This document shows, in pieces, positions 1 to 7,992 of a stretch of DNA of 19,759 nt. The stretch comes from CAYVQB01 sp964453985 (GTDB taxonomy: Bacteria; Babelota; Babeliae; Babelales; UASB340): NCBI GenBank assembly GCA_964453985.1, contig CAYVQB010000017.1, positions 1 through 19,759 on the forward strand, written 5' to 3'. Under the pieces are notes generated by a model that searched no databases, was not told the origin of the DNA, and was given only the letters and a program-made list of their open reading frames with translations. Every line of letters starts with the position of its first letter. Positions within the stretch are counted from its first letter, which is position 1. A program made the translations under genes and the position numbers.

Positions 1-1
1 A

Positions 2-1198
2 GAGGAAGATGACAATATTCTTAAAAGAGTCTCTGATGATTGGAGAGTTTCTGTTCGAAAACAATTTGACGATGATATAAGCTTTATGAAACAAATTGTT
101 ATAGATGGTGAAGTAAATAAATCAGAGCAGGAAGAGTTTTTGGGCCTATTCAAGGAACAAAAAGAATGGTTTGATAAAACTGTTACAAGCACAAAATATA
201 TTGATGATTCTAATTATCAAGCGATAACCAAAAAGAAACTTACTATTCATAATATTGTAGCTGCCCAAAAGAAAGCTGATAAAATATTGCAAGATAGTCT
301 AGATAAAGATTCGTTGGGTACAGCTATTTACCAGAAAATGCGTCTTGCTGTTTTGTATGAGCTTAACTCTTTAATTGATAAAGAAGAACTTTCTGACTCT
401 GAGATCAAAGGTGTCGTTAAAAGTGTTATGGATAATGTTAAAGAACAAAAGAGAAAATTAGAAGTAAAGGGTGAGGGTGTTACTGAAAAGCTTGTTTTGA
501 AGTTAGAAAAAGAACTTGAAAAGGTAAAAAAAGAGCAAGAAGATCTTAAAAACAAGAGTTCTAAGTTTGAAGAAGATACAAAAATAAAATTAGAAGAAAA
601 GAATAGAAGGAACTTGGAGCTAGAGATTTTACTGCAAAAAACCAGACAAAGCTTAGAGAAGCTAAGACAAGAGGCTGACAAACTGATTGTAACAGAGGGT
701 AAGAGTAATTTGAACTTACAAATAAGGTTAAATGAAGTTAAAGAGGAATTAGAGGCCTTAAAAGACAAGTTAAGGATGGGTGAAGTGCAGCAAAAAGAGC
801 TTAAGACTAAATTAGACGAACAAAAGGGGCAAACCAAGAAGCTTGAGCAAGAAAAAACACAATTAAAAGATAAGACAACGACAATTGAAAATCAAAAAAA
901 AGAGCTTGAAGTTGAATTGGATAAAAAATCAAAAGAAATTAAAAAAGTTGAACATGAGATCAAACAAAAAGAGTTTGAGCTCAAGCGTTCATTGAATGCT
1001 GGAATATCAGATAAAGAGAATATTAATAGATTAAAAATGGAATCAGAGCTTATTTTAAAAGAAAAAAATGAAGAGCTGACACGCCTACGTTCCCAGATGC
1101 AAGAATACAAACAAAAATATGTTTTCTTGCAAAATAGGCCCGAGGACGAAAAGATCAAGGAATTGAGTTTAGAGGCTGAACTACAGGCAAAAGTCTGA
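2..1198 (+). CDS. Coiled-coil protein, 5'-truncated, unknown function
   Basis: The reading frame is open to the window edge: 28 codons precede the first internal ATG at 86 with no stop and no ribosome site, so the true start lies upstream and the ATG at 86 is internal. The visible part is about 398 residues. From roughly residue 120 onward it is almost entirely Glu/Lys/Leu-rich heptad-like sequence with few prolines or glycines, which reads as one long coiled coil of more than 200 residues ending near the C-terminus. No catalytic motif is seen. An N-terminal signal peptide cannot be judged because that end is missing. It is followed 103 nt downstream by an exported coiled-coil protein on the same strand. 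Long coiled coils give false similarity to myosin and SMC proteins, so I assign no family. Confidence 0.85.
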   Translation, partial: EEDDNILKRVSDDWRVSVRKQFDDDISFMKQIVIDGEVNKSEQEEFLGLFKEQKEWFDKTVTSTKYIDDSNYQAITKKKLTIHNIVAAQKKADKILQDSLDKDSLGTAIYQKMRLAVLYELNSLIDKEELSDSEIKGVVKSVMDNVKEQKRKLEVKGEGVTEKLVLKLEKELEKVKKEQEDLKNKSSKFEEDTKIKLEEKNRRNLELEILLQKTRQSLEKLRQEADKLIVTEGKSNLNLQIRLNEVKEELEALKDKLRMGEVQQKELKTKLDEQKGQTKKLEQEKTQLKDKTTTIENQKKELEVELDKKSKEIKKVEHEIKQKEFELKRSLNAGISDKENINRLKMESELILKEKNEELTRLRSQMQEYKQKYVFLQNRPEDEKIKELSLEAELQAKV

Positions 1199-1301
1199 TT
1201 TTTTAGTTGCTGTTTATCCTAATCAGTGATATAGTGACCAATACAGTTATTTATTTAGGGACATTTTAGGGATAATTTTATTATTGACTGGCGGGGTTAC
1301 T

Positions 1302-2750
1302 ATGCATAACAAACAAAAAATCACATTACTATTTTCTTTATTAATTTCTATATCGTTGGATTTGCAGTCCATGGGGCAAGAAGCTGCCATGCCTATTAAA
1401 GGCAAAAGTTTAATTAGGGAAAATGCACAAAGATTAGAGAACATTAGTTACTTGAACTCAACCGAGCATGTAGTTGCATTGCCTAATGGACAAGAACTTG
1501 GATTTGATTGGGGTTTTAAGGGTTCAGGATCACTATTGCAACCATTTACTCCTATCAAGATTAATCTAAAAACTAATGATAATCTTGCTGAGCAAGAGTT
1601 CTCCCCTCTTGGTTTACTTAAGGTTGTTGCTGCAAATAAGCTCAAAAATAAGCTAAACGGGAGTTGGAATATTTGGCAACAATATCTTCCGGATCTTAAC
1701 TGGTTATTGGATGGGCAGCATACACCTATGAAGGTTTTTGCATTAAAGTTATTTCTTTTGATAAAAGATCCAACCTTAAAAAATCAGAGCTTTAGAAAAA
1801 AAGTTGAAGTTCTACGTCTTTTATTTAAATTAAGCCAAAGTGGGGCGTTAGATTCAATAGATAAAGATAAGAAACTGTCTGACTATTTACCAGAGAATTT
1901 AAAGACTTTTATTGTTCAAGATAGTGAGTTGATCAAATTTATTGATGATGTATGGAGCAAAATTGTTAATAATCTTGTTAACTATGAATCGCAATTGCAA
2001 GAATCGCATTCAGGAATAGATAAAAAGTTTACTTTCGCAGAGACATTTAAGTTTATGTTCATAACTCTTTTAAAAGGCTTTAACGAATATAAAATTATAA
2101 AATTGAAAGAGCTTGAGAATAATAATATAGGCTTTGATGCAGCTCAAAAGTTATCTGAAGATGATAAGCAACTTGTTCAGGAGCTTCGCAACCAGGAAGA
2201 AAGGCTTGTTTATACCTTTAATGCTGCAAGAGATAGATTTAATAAGCTAGAGTCTGATCTGGACAAATTGAAGCTTTCTGGTGAACAAAGTGAATTTGAT
2301 AAAGATGTTTTTAATTTTTTGAATGAAGATTTTCAAAAGGTGAAAGCTGATAAAGATTTATATGAAAAAGAGTTATTAGAGATACAGTCTCAGATTAACG
2401 AATTAGAGTATGGTATTAATATCAAAGAAAGAGACGTTAATGCAACAGGAAGTAGCCTGTTTAATTTGTTGTTAAATGTACTACTAAAGACTCCTGAGTT
2501 TCAGGAGATGGCAATTGATATTAATGGTAAGAATCCTGCCTATAATCAGGTAAGAGATAGCCTTTATAGTAACTTAGAGAACATTTTTAAAAATTCTGAG
2601 CATATAAAAGAAAATCTGTCTATTTACCGTTATATCGTAAAGACTCTTTTTCCGGGATTAAGAAGTACTTTTAATGATCTCTCTAAAGAGGTTGAAAATA
2701 AAGAAAACTTGAATCCTCAAGAGGTCCTTTTTGCAAGTTTGGGTTTATAG
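1302..2750 (+). CDS. Exported coiled-coil protein, unknown function
   Basis: I place the start at ATG 1302, giving 482 aa, because a GGGG Shine-Dalgarno-like run sits 5 nt upstream (1293-1296). An in-frame TTG at 1284 would put that run inside the gene. The N-terminus (MHNKQKITLLFSLLISISLD) has a basic n-region and a hydrophobic core, a typical Sec signal peptide. The middle is mixed helical sequence. From about residue 270 to 370 there is a charged, heptad-like coiled coil, and the last 100 residues are again globular and helical. No known domain is recognised. It probably forms a transcription unit with the next two genes, with 41 nt to the following start. It resembles its neighbours in composition (Lys/Asn/Leu/Ile-rich), so there is no sign of recent transfer. 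Confidence 0.85.
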   Translation: MHNKQKITLLFSLLISISLDLQSMGQEAAMPIKGKSLIRENAQRLENISYLNSTEHVVALPNGQELGFDWGFKGSGSLLQPFTPIKINLKTNDNLAEQEFSPLGLLKVVAANKLKNKLNGSWNIWQQYLPDLNWLLDGQHTPMKVFALKLFLLIKDPTLKNQSFRKKVEVLRLLFKLSQSGALDSIDKDKKLSDYLPENLKTFIVQDSELIKFIDDVWSKIVNNLVNYESQLQESHSGIDKKFTFAETFKFMFITLLKGFNEYKIIKLKELENNNIGFDAAQKLSEDDKQLVQELRNQEERLVYTFNAARDRFNKLESDLDKLKLSGEQSEFDKDVFNFLNEDFQKVKADKDLYEKELLEIQSQINELEYGINIKERDVNATGSSLFNLLLNVLLKTPEFQEMAIDINGKNPAYNQVRDSLYSNLENIFKNSEHIKENLSIYRYIVKTLFPGLRSTFNDLSKEVENKENLNPQEVLFASLGL

Positions 2751-2791
2751 TTTATAACATAGTTTAGTATTTATCTTATCTGGGGGGATAT

Positions 2792-3982
2792 ATGAATATT
2801 CTAAGAAAAAGTTTATTATTGTTTTGTATGGGTTTCTCATGTTCTAGTTCTTTATTTGCTTGCGTAGATCAGGCTAAGCTTAAAGAAGTAAATGATGGTA
2901 TGCGTAACTTATTGTTTACGCCTGTTCTGGATCAAGATTTTTTGAATAAAGATGAAGCAAATCAGGCTAATTTATTTAAACATGATTTAGTTTTACTTTA
3001 CAATGACATCAAAGTTGAAAAAGAAGATATAAATATTCTTTCGGATTTAATATCTTGGCAAAAAACAGCAAACATTAAGTTTGAGATCTTGTTTGCAAAA
3101 AAAAGTATTGCTAAAAAAGATTGGCCAAGTTTTAAATTGTTTGTATTAAATAAGATTTATGAGCAATTATCCAACGATAAGCTAGTAGACGATAATTTTA
3201 TTAATAATTCTATTAAGAGTTTTTGTGTATGTTTATTCTATTGTTATTTAAGTTCAGACGTGAAGAAACTTTTAGACATTAATTTGTACGATTTAGATCC
3301 TGAATTTTGTGAAGAATATTGTAGTTTTATGCAGGATTATAGGTCTGGCTTGAATGCTCAGGCTAATCCAAGTTTATTATTAACTAAGTCTATTGAGCTT
3401 GAGAAAAATAATATTAGTGCTAAAGCTTTTGTTTTATTTAAAGAGCAACTTAGTCGTATAGAAAAATGTTCTGAACTTTATAAAGAAGTTTTAAATATTT
3501 ATAAAAAAGCCGATAAAGGTAAGCAAGAAATTTTAACCGCACATTTGGCAATTCTTAAGAACAAAGATTTTCGTAACTTTGCACAAGATACCAATTTTTC
3601 AAAACTATTTGGTTTATATAAGAAGCTTGTTTGGACCTATTTAAGAAGTAATTATAATAATAGTTATGCTTATAATAGAGAGTCTAATGTTGATCCTTTA
3701 TATGAACTGAAATTAAGAAAAGTGATCCCTGCATTACAGGATTTGTATGAATCAATAGAACTTATGCCTTCGGGTTGGTTTGGTTTTTTTAGACAAAAAT
3801 TTCTTTATAAATTAAAAAGTGAAAAGAATGCCGAACCTATTCGTTCTGTTCTTTTAAAGATGATTATTATTTTAAGAAAAGTTAATGGCGAAGATATTAA
3901 AGATGATAAAGGTATTTTGTCAAAAATTATTGATGGAAATATTTCTGAAGTACTCTGGAAATTAGGTGGAAAAATTGTATAA
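2792..3982 (+). CDS. Exported helical protein, possible lipoprotein
   Basis: A 396-aa protein preceded by a very strong GGGGGGA Shine-Dalgarno run (2782-2788), 3 nt before the ATG. The N-terminus (MNILRKSLLLFCMGFSCSSS) is a signal peptide. It ends in LFAC with the cysteine at residue 24, which resembles a lipobox, but phenylalanine at the -2 position is unusual and other cysteines lie nearby, so lipidation is uncertain. The mature part is Lys/Leu/Asn-rich and mainly helical, with no motif I recognise. Its TAA stop overlaps the ATG of the next gene at 3982, a sign of translational coupling. Confidence 0.85.
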   Translation: MNILRKSLLLFCMGFSCSSSLFACVDQAKLKEVNDGMRNLLFTPVLDQDFLNKDEANQANLFKHDLVLLYNDIKVEKEDINILSDLISWQKTANIKFEILFAKKSIAKKDWPSFKLFVLNKIYEQLSNDKLVDDNFINNSIKSFCVCLFYCYLSSDVKKLLDINLYDLDPEFCEEYCSFMQDYRSGLNAQANPSLLLTKSIELEKNNISAKAFVLFKEQLSRIEKCSELYKEVLNIYKKADKGKQEILTAHLAILKNKDFRNFAQDTNFSKLFGLYKKLVWTYLRSNYNNSYAYNRESNVDPLYELKLRKVIPALQDLYESIELMPSGWFGFFRQKFLYKLKSEKNAEPIRSVLLKMIIILRKVNGEDIKDDKGILSKIIDGNISEVLWKLGGKIV

Positions 3983-4698
3983 TGGGTTTTATTATGAATT
4001 ATAAAAAATATATAAATTTAACTTTTATTCTTTTGTTAACTAGTACAATCTCAGCTCATCAGGAAGACATTCCTAACCCAGATAATATTGTATTTCTGAT
4101 CGAACAGGTTCCTAACGTTGACCCTGTTGTTCGTGCTAACCCTTTAATTAAACTTGGTATGAACCTTGATAAGCTTGAGTTGTTAGTAACAAAAGCCGAG
4201 GTTTTTTATCTCAAGACTAAGTATTCTGAACCAGAGAAATCAAAAGAAGATTTACAGGATAGAAAGTCTTTAGTTGAATCTCTTAATAAGTATAAAGAGA
4301 AGTTTTTTAATTTTTTATTTGATAAAAAACTCGTGAGTAACTTTGAAAAAAGAAAAATAGAGTTTATTTATTTGCCTGTATTAAATGAAGTCATAAGAAG
4401 ATTACAAGATGATACTGAGCAATTATATGGTAAAAATATTTGGGAACCTTCTACTATTTCTAGAATAGCAAAGCCCATTTTATGGTCGACTCTTTTGACA
4501 GTTTCGTCTATTGGTGCTGCAAAATTATTAGAAAAGAAGAAGGTTATATCAACAGAAACTTATAATAAAGCCAAATGGGCTGGACTTGCTACTGGGCTTG
4601 CTGTGGCCGGTGGTGGTGTTGCTTATAATTTTAATGATAGAATCCAAAAGCGTTTAAGGAAGTCTAAGAATAAGAAAAAAAACAGGGTTGTAGCTTAA
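3982..4698 (+). CDS. Exported or membrane protein with hydrophobic C-terminal part, unknown
   Basis: The ATG at 3982 overlaps the preceding stop codon and has AGGTGGA 11 nt upstream. A second ATG at 3994 (residue 5, MNYKKYINLTFILLLTSTIS) is the more natural start of a signal peptide and has GGG 7 nt upstream; either is possible. The signal peptide probably ends near SAH. The body is charged and helical. Residues about 165-180 and 200-215 are small, hydrophobic and Gly/Ala-rich, consistent with two short membrane segments. The protein ends in a strongly basic tail (QKRLRKSKNKKKNR). The layout, export signal then globular part then membrane hairpin then basic tail, suggests an inner-membrane protein facing the periplasm. 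No family is recognised. Confidence 0.8.
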   Translation: MGFIMNYKKYINLTFILLLTSTISAHQEDIPNPDNIVFLIEQVPNVDPVVRANPLIKLGMNLDKLELLVTKAEVFYLKTKYSEPEKSKEDLQDRKSLVESLNKYKEKFFNFLFDKKLVSNFEKRKIEFIYLPVLNEVIRRLQDDTEQLYGKNIWEPSTISRIAKPILWSTLLTVSSIGAAKLLEKKKVISTETYNKAKWAGLATGLAVAGGGVAYNFNDRIQKRLRKSKNKKKNRVVA

Positions 4699-4749
4699 AA
4701 TCTATAACCTTTTAGAGATGCTTTTAATCATTTTATACATCAGATCGAT

Positions 4750-5136
4750 TTATTGACGTATTAGATACTTTATTTCGTTATCAGTTTCAGTAAGTATCTT
4801 TTCATAATCTATGTCTAGATTATGTTGTTCAATATGTTTAGATATTTCACGAAGCTTTTTACCTAGTCTTTCAATTTGATCAAGACGTTGATCTATCCCT
4901 TTTTCTTCTCCATAAAGCATAAGCTTATCTGTTCTACTAAGTTCATAAAGTAGGTTTATTTTTTCTTTACGGTTTTTAAAAGTTCTATTAACCCTTGAAA
5001 GATCTTGTTGAAACGTTTGAATTTTTTGTTTAACTTGCTCAACCTGTTTAGGTTGCTGTTTTGTTTCTTCCATTGCCTTTGTAGGACTTGTTTGAAGTGT
5101 TAAAACTAACAAAAAAAGTAAATTTATTTTTTTCAT
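4750..5136 (-). CDS. Small exported Gln/Lys-rich helical protein
   Basis: The start chosen is ATG 5136 (MKKINLLFLLVLTLQTSPTK), 128 aa, because GAGAGG lies 7-8 nt upstream. The longer reading from 5151 would place this ribosome site inside the gene. A clear Sec signal peptide ends near TKA. The mature part (about 105 aa) begins with a Gln/Lys stretch and is entirely helical and charged, probably coiled coil. It faces the preceding + strand operon with 51 nt between the stops. No family is recognised. Confidence 0.75.
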   Translation of the reverse strand: MKKINLLFLLVLTLQTSPTKAMEETKQQPKQVEQVKQKIQTFQQDLSRVNRTFKNRKEKINLLYELSRTDKLMLYGEEKGIDQRLDQIERLGKKLREISKHIEQHNLDIDYEKILTETDNEIKYLIRQ

Positions 5137-5186
5137 AAAATAACCTCTCATAAAAAATTAAACTATTAACTAAATGTTATATTTTC

Positions 5187-5214
5187 ATAGTAGGTTAATA
5201 ATTACGATTTGTAA
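5187..5214 (-). promoter_or_regulatory. Possible sigma70-type promoter for the small exported protein
   Basis: On the minus strand TTACAA (5214-5209), 16 nt, TACTAT (5192-5187) stands about 50 nt upstream of the ATG at 5136. The hexamers are good but AT-rich sequence produces such pairs by chance, and no second copy supports it. Confidence 0.35.
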
Positions 5215-5239
5215 GGCTTACATTGAATTGTAGCAAGAA

Positions 5240-5455
5240 CTAGCGTTTTTTGCTAAATTTACTTTTTAAGTAGATTTTAAGGTTTTCTAGTTGTTTGGCG
5301 ATAGGTTTACCGCCTAAAATCACTATTCCTGTTGTTATAAAGATTATGCCTTGTAAGATTGGCACGAAGAGGCCAAAGATGCCGATAATGATTAATAATA
5401 TGCCGGATATGTTTTTGAGAGCTTTGTAGTTATTATTCTTATCTTTTGTTTCCAT
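5240..5455 (-). CDS. Small membrane protein with two hydrophobic segments
   Basis: A 71-aa protein with a good AGGAG ribosome site 6 nt before its ATG. The first 14 residues are hydrophilic. They are followed by an uninterrupted hydrophobic block (about residues 15-48) broken by Gly/Pro around FGLFVPILQG, which fits two membrane helices with a short turn, and then a basic tail rich in lysine. The pattern of glycines with a proline turn resembles small PGPGW-type or DUF454-like membrane proteins, but the defining motif is not clearly present, so I do not assign a family. It lies between the small exported protein gene and tRNA-Gln. Confidence 0.7.
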   Translation of the reverse strand: METKDKNNNYKALKNISGILLIIIGIFGLFVPILQGIIFITTGIVILGGKPIAKQLENLKIYLKSKFSKKR

Positions 5456-5537
5456 GTCTTTCTCCTGGTTTTAGCTTTAAAATTTGCAAAAAAGCTTTAT
5501 TTCTGGTAAAAATCTAACATATACAAAATTGTTTTAC

Positions 5538-5611
5538 TGGGATGTCGTCTAGTGGTAGGACTCTGGATTCTGGTTCCAGCTACAGAGGTTCGAATCCTCT
5601 CGTCCCAGCCA
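5538..5611 (+). tRNA. tRNA-Gln(CUG)
   Basis: The acceptor stem TGGGATG pairs with CGTCCCA, and the D-loop TAGTGGTAG and T-loop TTCGAAT are typical. The anticodon loop TTCTGGT between CTGGA and TCCAG gives anticodon CTG. Discriminator G and CCA are encoded (5608-5611). The U1-A72 first pair is characteristic of bacterial tRNA-Gln. Confidence 0.95.
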
Positions 5612-5711
5612 ATATTATTTTAAGATTATTCTCTTTCATTTCTTCAAATCAATAGTTAGATAAAACAGGGTGATTTCATTTTTGACTATTTTGACTATTG
5701 ATAATTCTTTT

Positions 5712-5740
5712 TTGACATCAAATTGATGAACTTATAAAGT
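5712..5740 (+). promoter_or_regulatory. Sigma70-type promoter for the DUF1015 gene
   Basis: TTGACA (5712-5717), a 17-nt spacer and TAAAGT (5735-5740) lie 46 nt before the GTG start. Just upstream, TTTTGACTA occurs twice in tandem (about 5681-5698), giving further TTGACT -35-like hexamers. Confidence 0.55.
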
Positions 5741-5785
5741 AAAAACAAGTAATTATATTTTTTATTTTATAAAAGGGGAAATGAA

Positions 5786-7042
5786 GTGTATAAAAAGCAG
5801 TCGTTTTTTTGTAGAATATTTTTTGTGTTTCTATTAATTTTTTTTTCTTATATATCTAGTTCAATTCCAATAAATTTAAGTGTAAATCCATTTAAAGCTT
5901 ATTACCTCTGTTTTAATTCTAATTCTTTATTAGAAGATTATATTCAAAATAGTGCAAATGATTGCTTACCATCTCTTCATGTGCCATCAGTGCTATCTAC
6001 GCCTTCATTTTATTGGGGAAGAGAAATTCAGTCTGTTGTAGATAATGGTTTCTTTGCTAGAGAAAAGAAACCAAGTTTTTATATTTATGCACAACAAAAA
6101 AAAGAGTTTTTATCTGTAGGTATAATTGGTGAAATTGACGTAAAATATTTAAAAACAGATTTAATTAAACGTCATGAAGAAACAATACCGCATAAAGTTG
6201 AAGTATATGTAGAAAATCTTAAGATGCAGATGGCATCTTTTGAGCCAATTTTACTTGGTTATCAAGCATCAGAAAGCATTGATGATTTAGTTACTAAATT
6301 TATGCAAAATCTTCCAACATACGCTTATTTTACGAATGATGATGTTAGGCATGCTATTTGGGTGATAGATAAAGATAAATCTGTGGAACAAATATCAAAC
6401 TTATTTTCTCAAGTTAAACATTGTTATATTTTAGATGGGCACCATCGAGTTGCTTCATTATGTAAAATTTATGATGACATATTGCAGTACCAAAAAAATG
6501 GAATCCAAATTCCTCCTAATTTAAAAAATTTAATGTATTGTAAAGTTGCTCTATTTCCCAGTCATAAAATTCGAATTCTTGCTTATAATCGTATTTTGAA
6601 AAATATTCCACAATTATCAGAGGATGATTTTTTGAAAACATTAGAAAAGAGTTTCACTATTGAATCGGTTGTTCATTTTAATGAAAGTTCTTTAAAGCAG
6701 GGTGTAATTGGTATGTACTTTAAGAATGAATGGTTCCATCTATCTCCTAAAAAAGAATTTTTACTAGATAATAGTTTGGCAGATAATCTGGATCTAAGTT
6801 TGATAAATAATTATTTAGTGAAGCCAATTGCAAAAAAATATAATATAAAAAAATCAGACATGCTTGAGTATGTTAATTCTTCAGTATCTTGTTCTGAGCT
6901 TGAATCAAGGTGTGAATCAACAAATGCTAAGGCAGCCTTTGTTTTTAATCCAATTTCTTTTGAAACCTTATCTTCAGTTGTTAATTTCGGCCATATGTTA
7001 CCTGAAAAATCTACTTGGATTGAACCAAAGTTGAACTTATAG
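5786..7042 (+). CDS. DUF1015 family protein with an N-terminal signal peptide
   Basis: A 418-aa protein starting at GTG 5786 with AAAAGGGG 7 nt upstream. The ATG at 5781 is in another frame and soon stops. Residues 1-27 look like a Sec signal peptide or anchor (MYKKQSFFCRIFFVFLLIFF). The remainder matches the DUF1015 family along its length: NPFKAYYL at 34-41 in place of the usual RPFRGLRP-like start, KRHEET at 128-133, IWVID at 191-195, the hallmark DGHHR at 217-221, and a C-terminal MLPEKSTWIEPKLNL matching the family ending (PpKSTyFyPKl). The length is that of the family plus the signal. The DGHHR motif recalls nucleotide-using enzymes of the ParB/SerK fold, but the biochemical role of this family is not something I can state with certainty. 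Most family members I know are cytoplasmic, so the hydrophobic N-terminus is odd. Confidence 0.88.
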   Translation: MYKKQSFFCRIFFVFLLIFFSYISSSIPINLSVNPFKAYYLCFNSNSLLEDYIQNSANDCLPSLHVPSVLSTPSFYWGREIQSVVDNGFFAREKKPSFYIYAQQKKEFLSVGIIGEIDVKYLKTDLIKRHEETIPHKVEVYVENLKMQMASFEPILLGYQASESIDDLVTKFMQNLPTYAYFTNDDVRHAIWVIDKDKSVEQISNLFSQVKHCYILDGHHRVASLCKIYDDILQYQKNGIQIPPNLKNLMYCKVALFPSHKIRILAYNRILKNIPQLSEDDFLKTLEKSFTIESVVHFNESSLKQGVIGMYFKNEWFHLSPKKEFLLDNSLADNLDLSLINNYLVKPIAKKYNIKKSDMLEYVNSSVSCSELESRCESTNAKAAFVFNPISFETLSSVVNFGHMLPEKSTWIEPKLNL

Positions 7043-7107
7043 CTAGATGTCTAGAGTAAATGAATCGCGGCTTTTCTGTGTTTACTGTATGTTAAGTTTT
7101 TGCATTC

Positions 7108-7830
7108 TCAAGTGAAAGAAAGACTCAAAAATATGATAATCTTCGCAGATCTTAGGTATTTTTTTTTCTCGAAACTACGAAGAGATGAAGTTAATTCTTC
7201 TTTCCTCATAGTTTTAATTTTATCTATGGGATATTTTTCTAAAAATTTATTTTGTATAGCTTTTAGTAGTGCTATTGTATTGTTGTTCCTATCAAAAGTA
7301 ATATATTTATCATAAGCAATAATAGGGATGAATACTCCTTGCTCACCAGTAGAAAGGTTTAACCATATTTTGGTCTTTGTTGTCCTGTCGGGAGCTGTTT
7401 CTTTTATTATTAACTCTGTTTGTGATCTATTTGTATATGCTTTATAAGAGAATTGGTGCTTAAGATATTTAGGTATAACTTTGCTGCAAAACTCGTCCAT
7501 GCATCCTAATTGTTCGAATTTTGTAGGATATTTTTCTAAAAATTTTACTAGTAAAAATTTTAGAAAATGAGCTGTTTTTAGACAAGTTTGGCAAGGGATA
7601 AATTTATGTTTGTTAAAATCATATGTTCTACTAGTAGCAATTATATCGTTTCTTTTTGTGTCTATCATTACTAATGTTTGTTTTTGCATTAAATCAGAAG
7701 TAATATTTTTTTGAATAAAGAAAGAACAATCACTGTGCGGCCATATGTTCATGATGTAAGAGACTTTTATCGCAGACAAGCTGAAAGTAAATATGGTCAT
7801 TAAAAGTAAGGTTGTATATTTTTTTATCAC
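7108..7830 (-). CDS. Exported cysteine-containing protein, unknown function
   Basis: A 240-aa protein with a GTG start at 7830 and GAGGTGAG a few nt upstream. The N-terminus (MIKKYTTLLLMTIFTFSLSA) is a clear signal peptide. The mature part has five cysteines, C35, C80, C83, C110 and C115. The pairing C80-QT-C83 (CxxC) suggests either disulfide bonds in the periplasm or a small metal site. The last 30 residues are basic and then hydrophobic. It is convergent with the DUF1015 gene (65 nt between stops). No family is recognised. Confidence 0.75.
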   Translation of the reverse strand: MIKKYTTLLLMTIFTFSLSAIKVSYIMNIWPHSDCSFFIQKNITSDLMQKQTLVMIDTKRNDIIATSRTYDFNKHKFIPCQTCLKTAHFLKFLLVKFLEKYPTKFEQLGCMDEFCSKVIPKYLKHQFSYKAYTNRSQTELIIKETAPDRTTKTKIWLNLSTGEQGVFIPIIAYDKYITFDRNNNTIALLKAIQNKFLEKYPIDKIKTMRKEELTSSLRSFEKKKYLRSAKIIIFLSLSFT

Positions 7831-7951
7831 AACTCACCTCGTAGTATAAAACTCAAACGGATTGAACAATTGCTTATGAATGAGTTAGAATATCGAAGTG
7901 AGCTTAACTTGTAAAGAATGAATGAAGTATAGTGCGGGGTTTTGATAGAAC

Positions 7952-7987
7952 TCAGGTCGGTGTTTGTGGATATAAACACCGACCTGA
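7952..7987 (-). terminator. Strong hairpin directly after the aspartate decarboxylase gene
   Basis: A perfect 14-bp inverted repeat (7952-7965 with 7974-7987, arms TCAGGTCGGTGTTT / AAACACCGACCTGA) has an 8-nt loop. It begins 5 nt past the stop of the decarboxylase on its transcript. There is no run of T after it on either strand, so it may be a Rho-type 3' end stabiliser or processing hairpin rather than a standard intrinsic terminator. Confidence 0.6.
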
Positions 7988-7992
7988 ATATG

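Noticed and set aside
86..88. ATG at 86 as the start of the first gene
   Set aside because: The frame continues without stop to the window edge and no Shine-Dalgarno sequence precedes this ATG; the gene is truncated by the window.
328..1158. Minus-strand Ser/Phe/Leu-rich frames over the first gene
   Set aside because: They mirror the Glu/Lys/Leu coiled coil on the plus strand and lack ribosome sites.
2792..2863. Firm lipoprotein call for the 396-aa exported protein
   Set aside because: The sequence before C24 is LFA, and phenylalanine at -2 is atypical for a lipobox; several cysteines nearby make chance likely. Noted only as possible.
5781..5836. ATG at 5781 as start of the DUF1015 gene
   Set aside because: It is in a different frame and reaches a stop within about 20 codons; the GTG at 5786 opens the long frame with a proper ribosome site distance.
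7100..7315. Plus-strand 71-codon frame after the DUF1015 gene
   Set aside because: It overlaps the 3' part of the minus-strand exported-protein gene, which has a better start, ribosome site and signal peptide.
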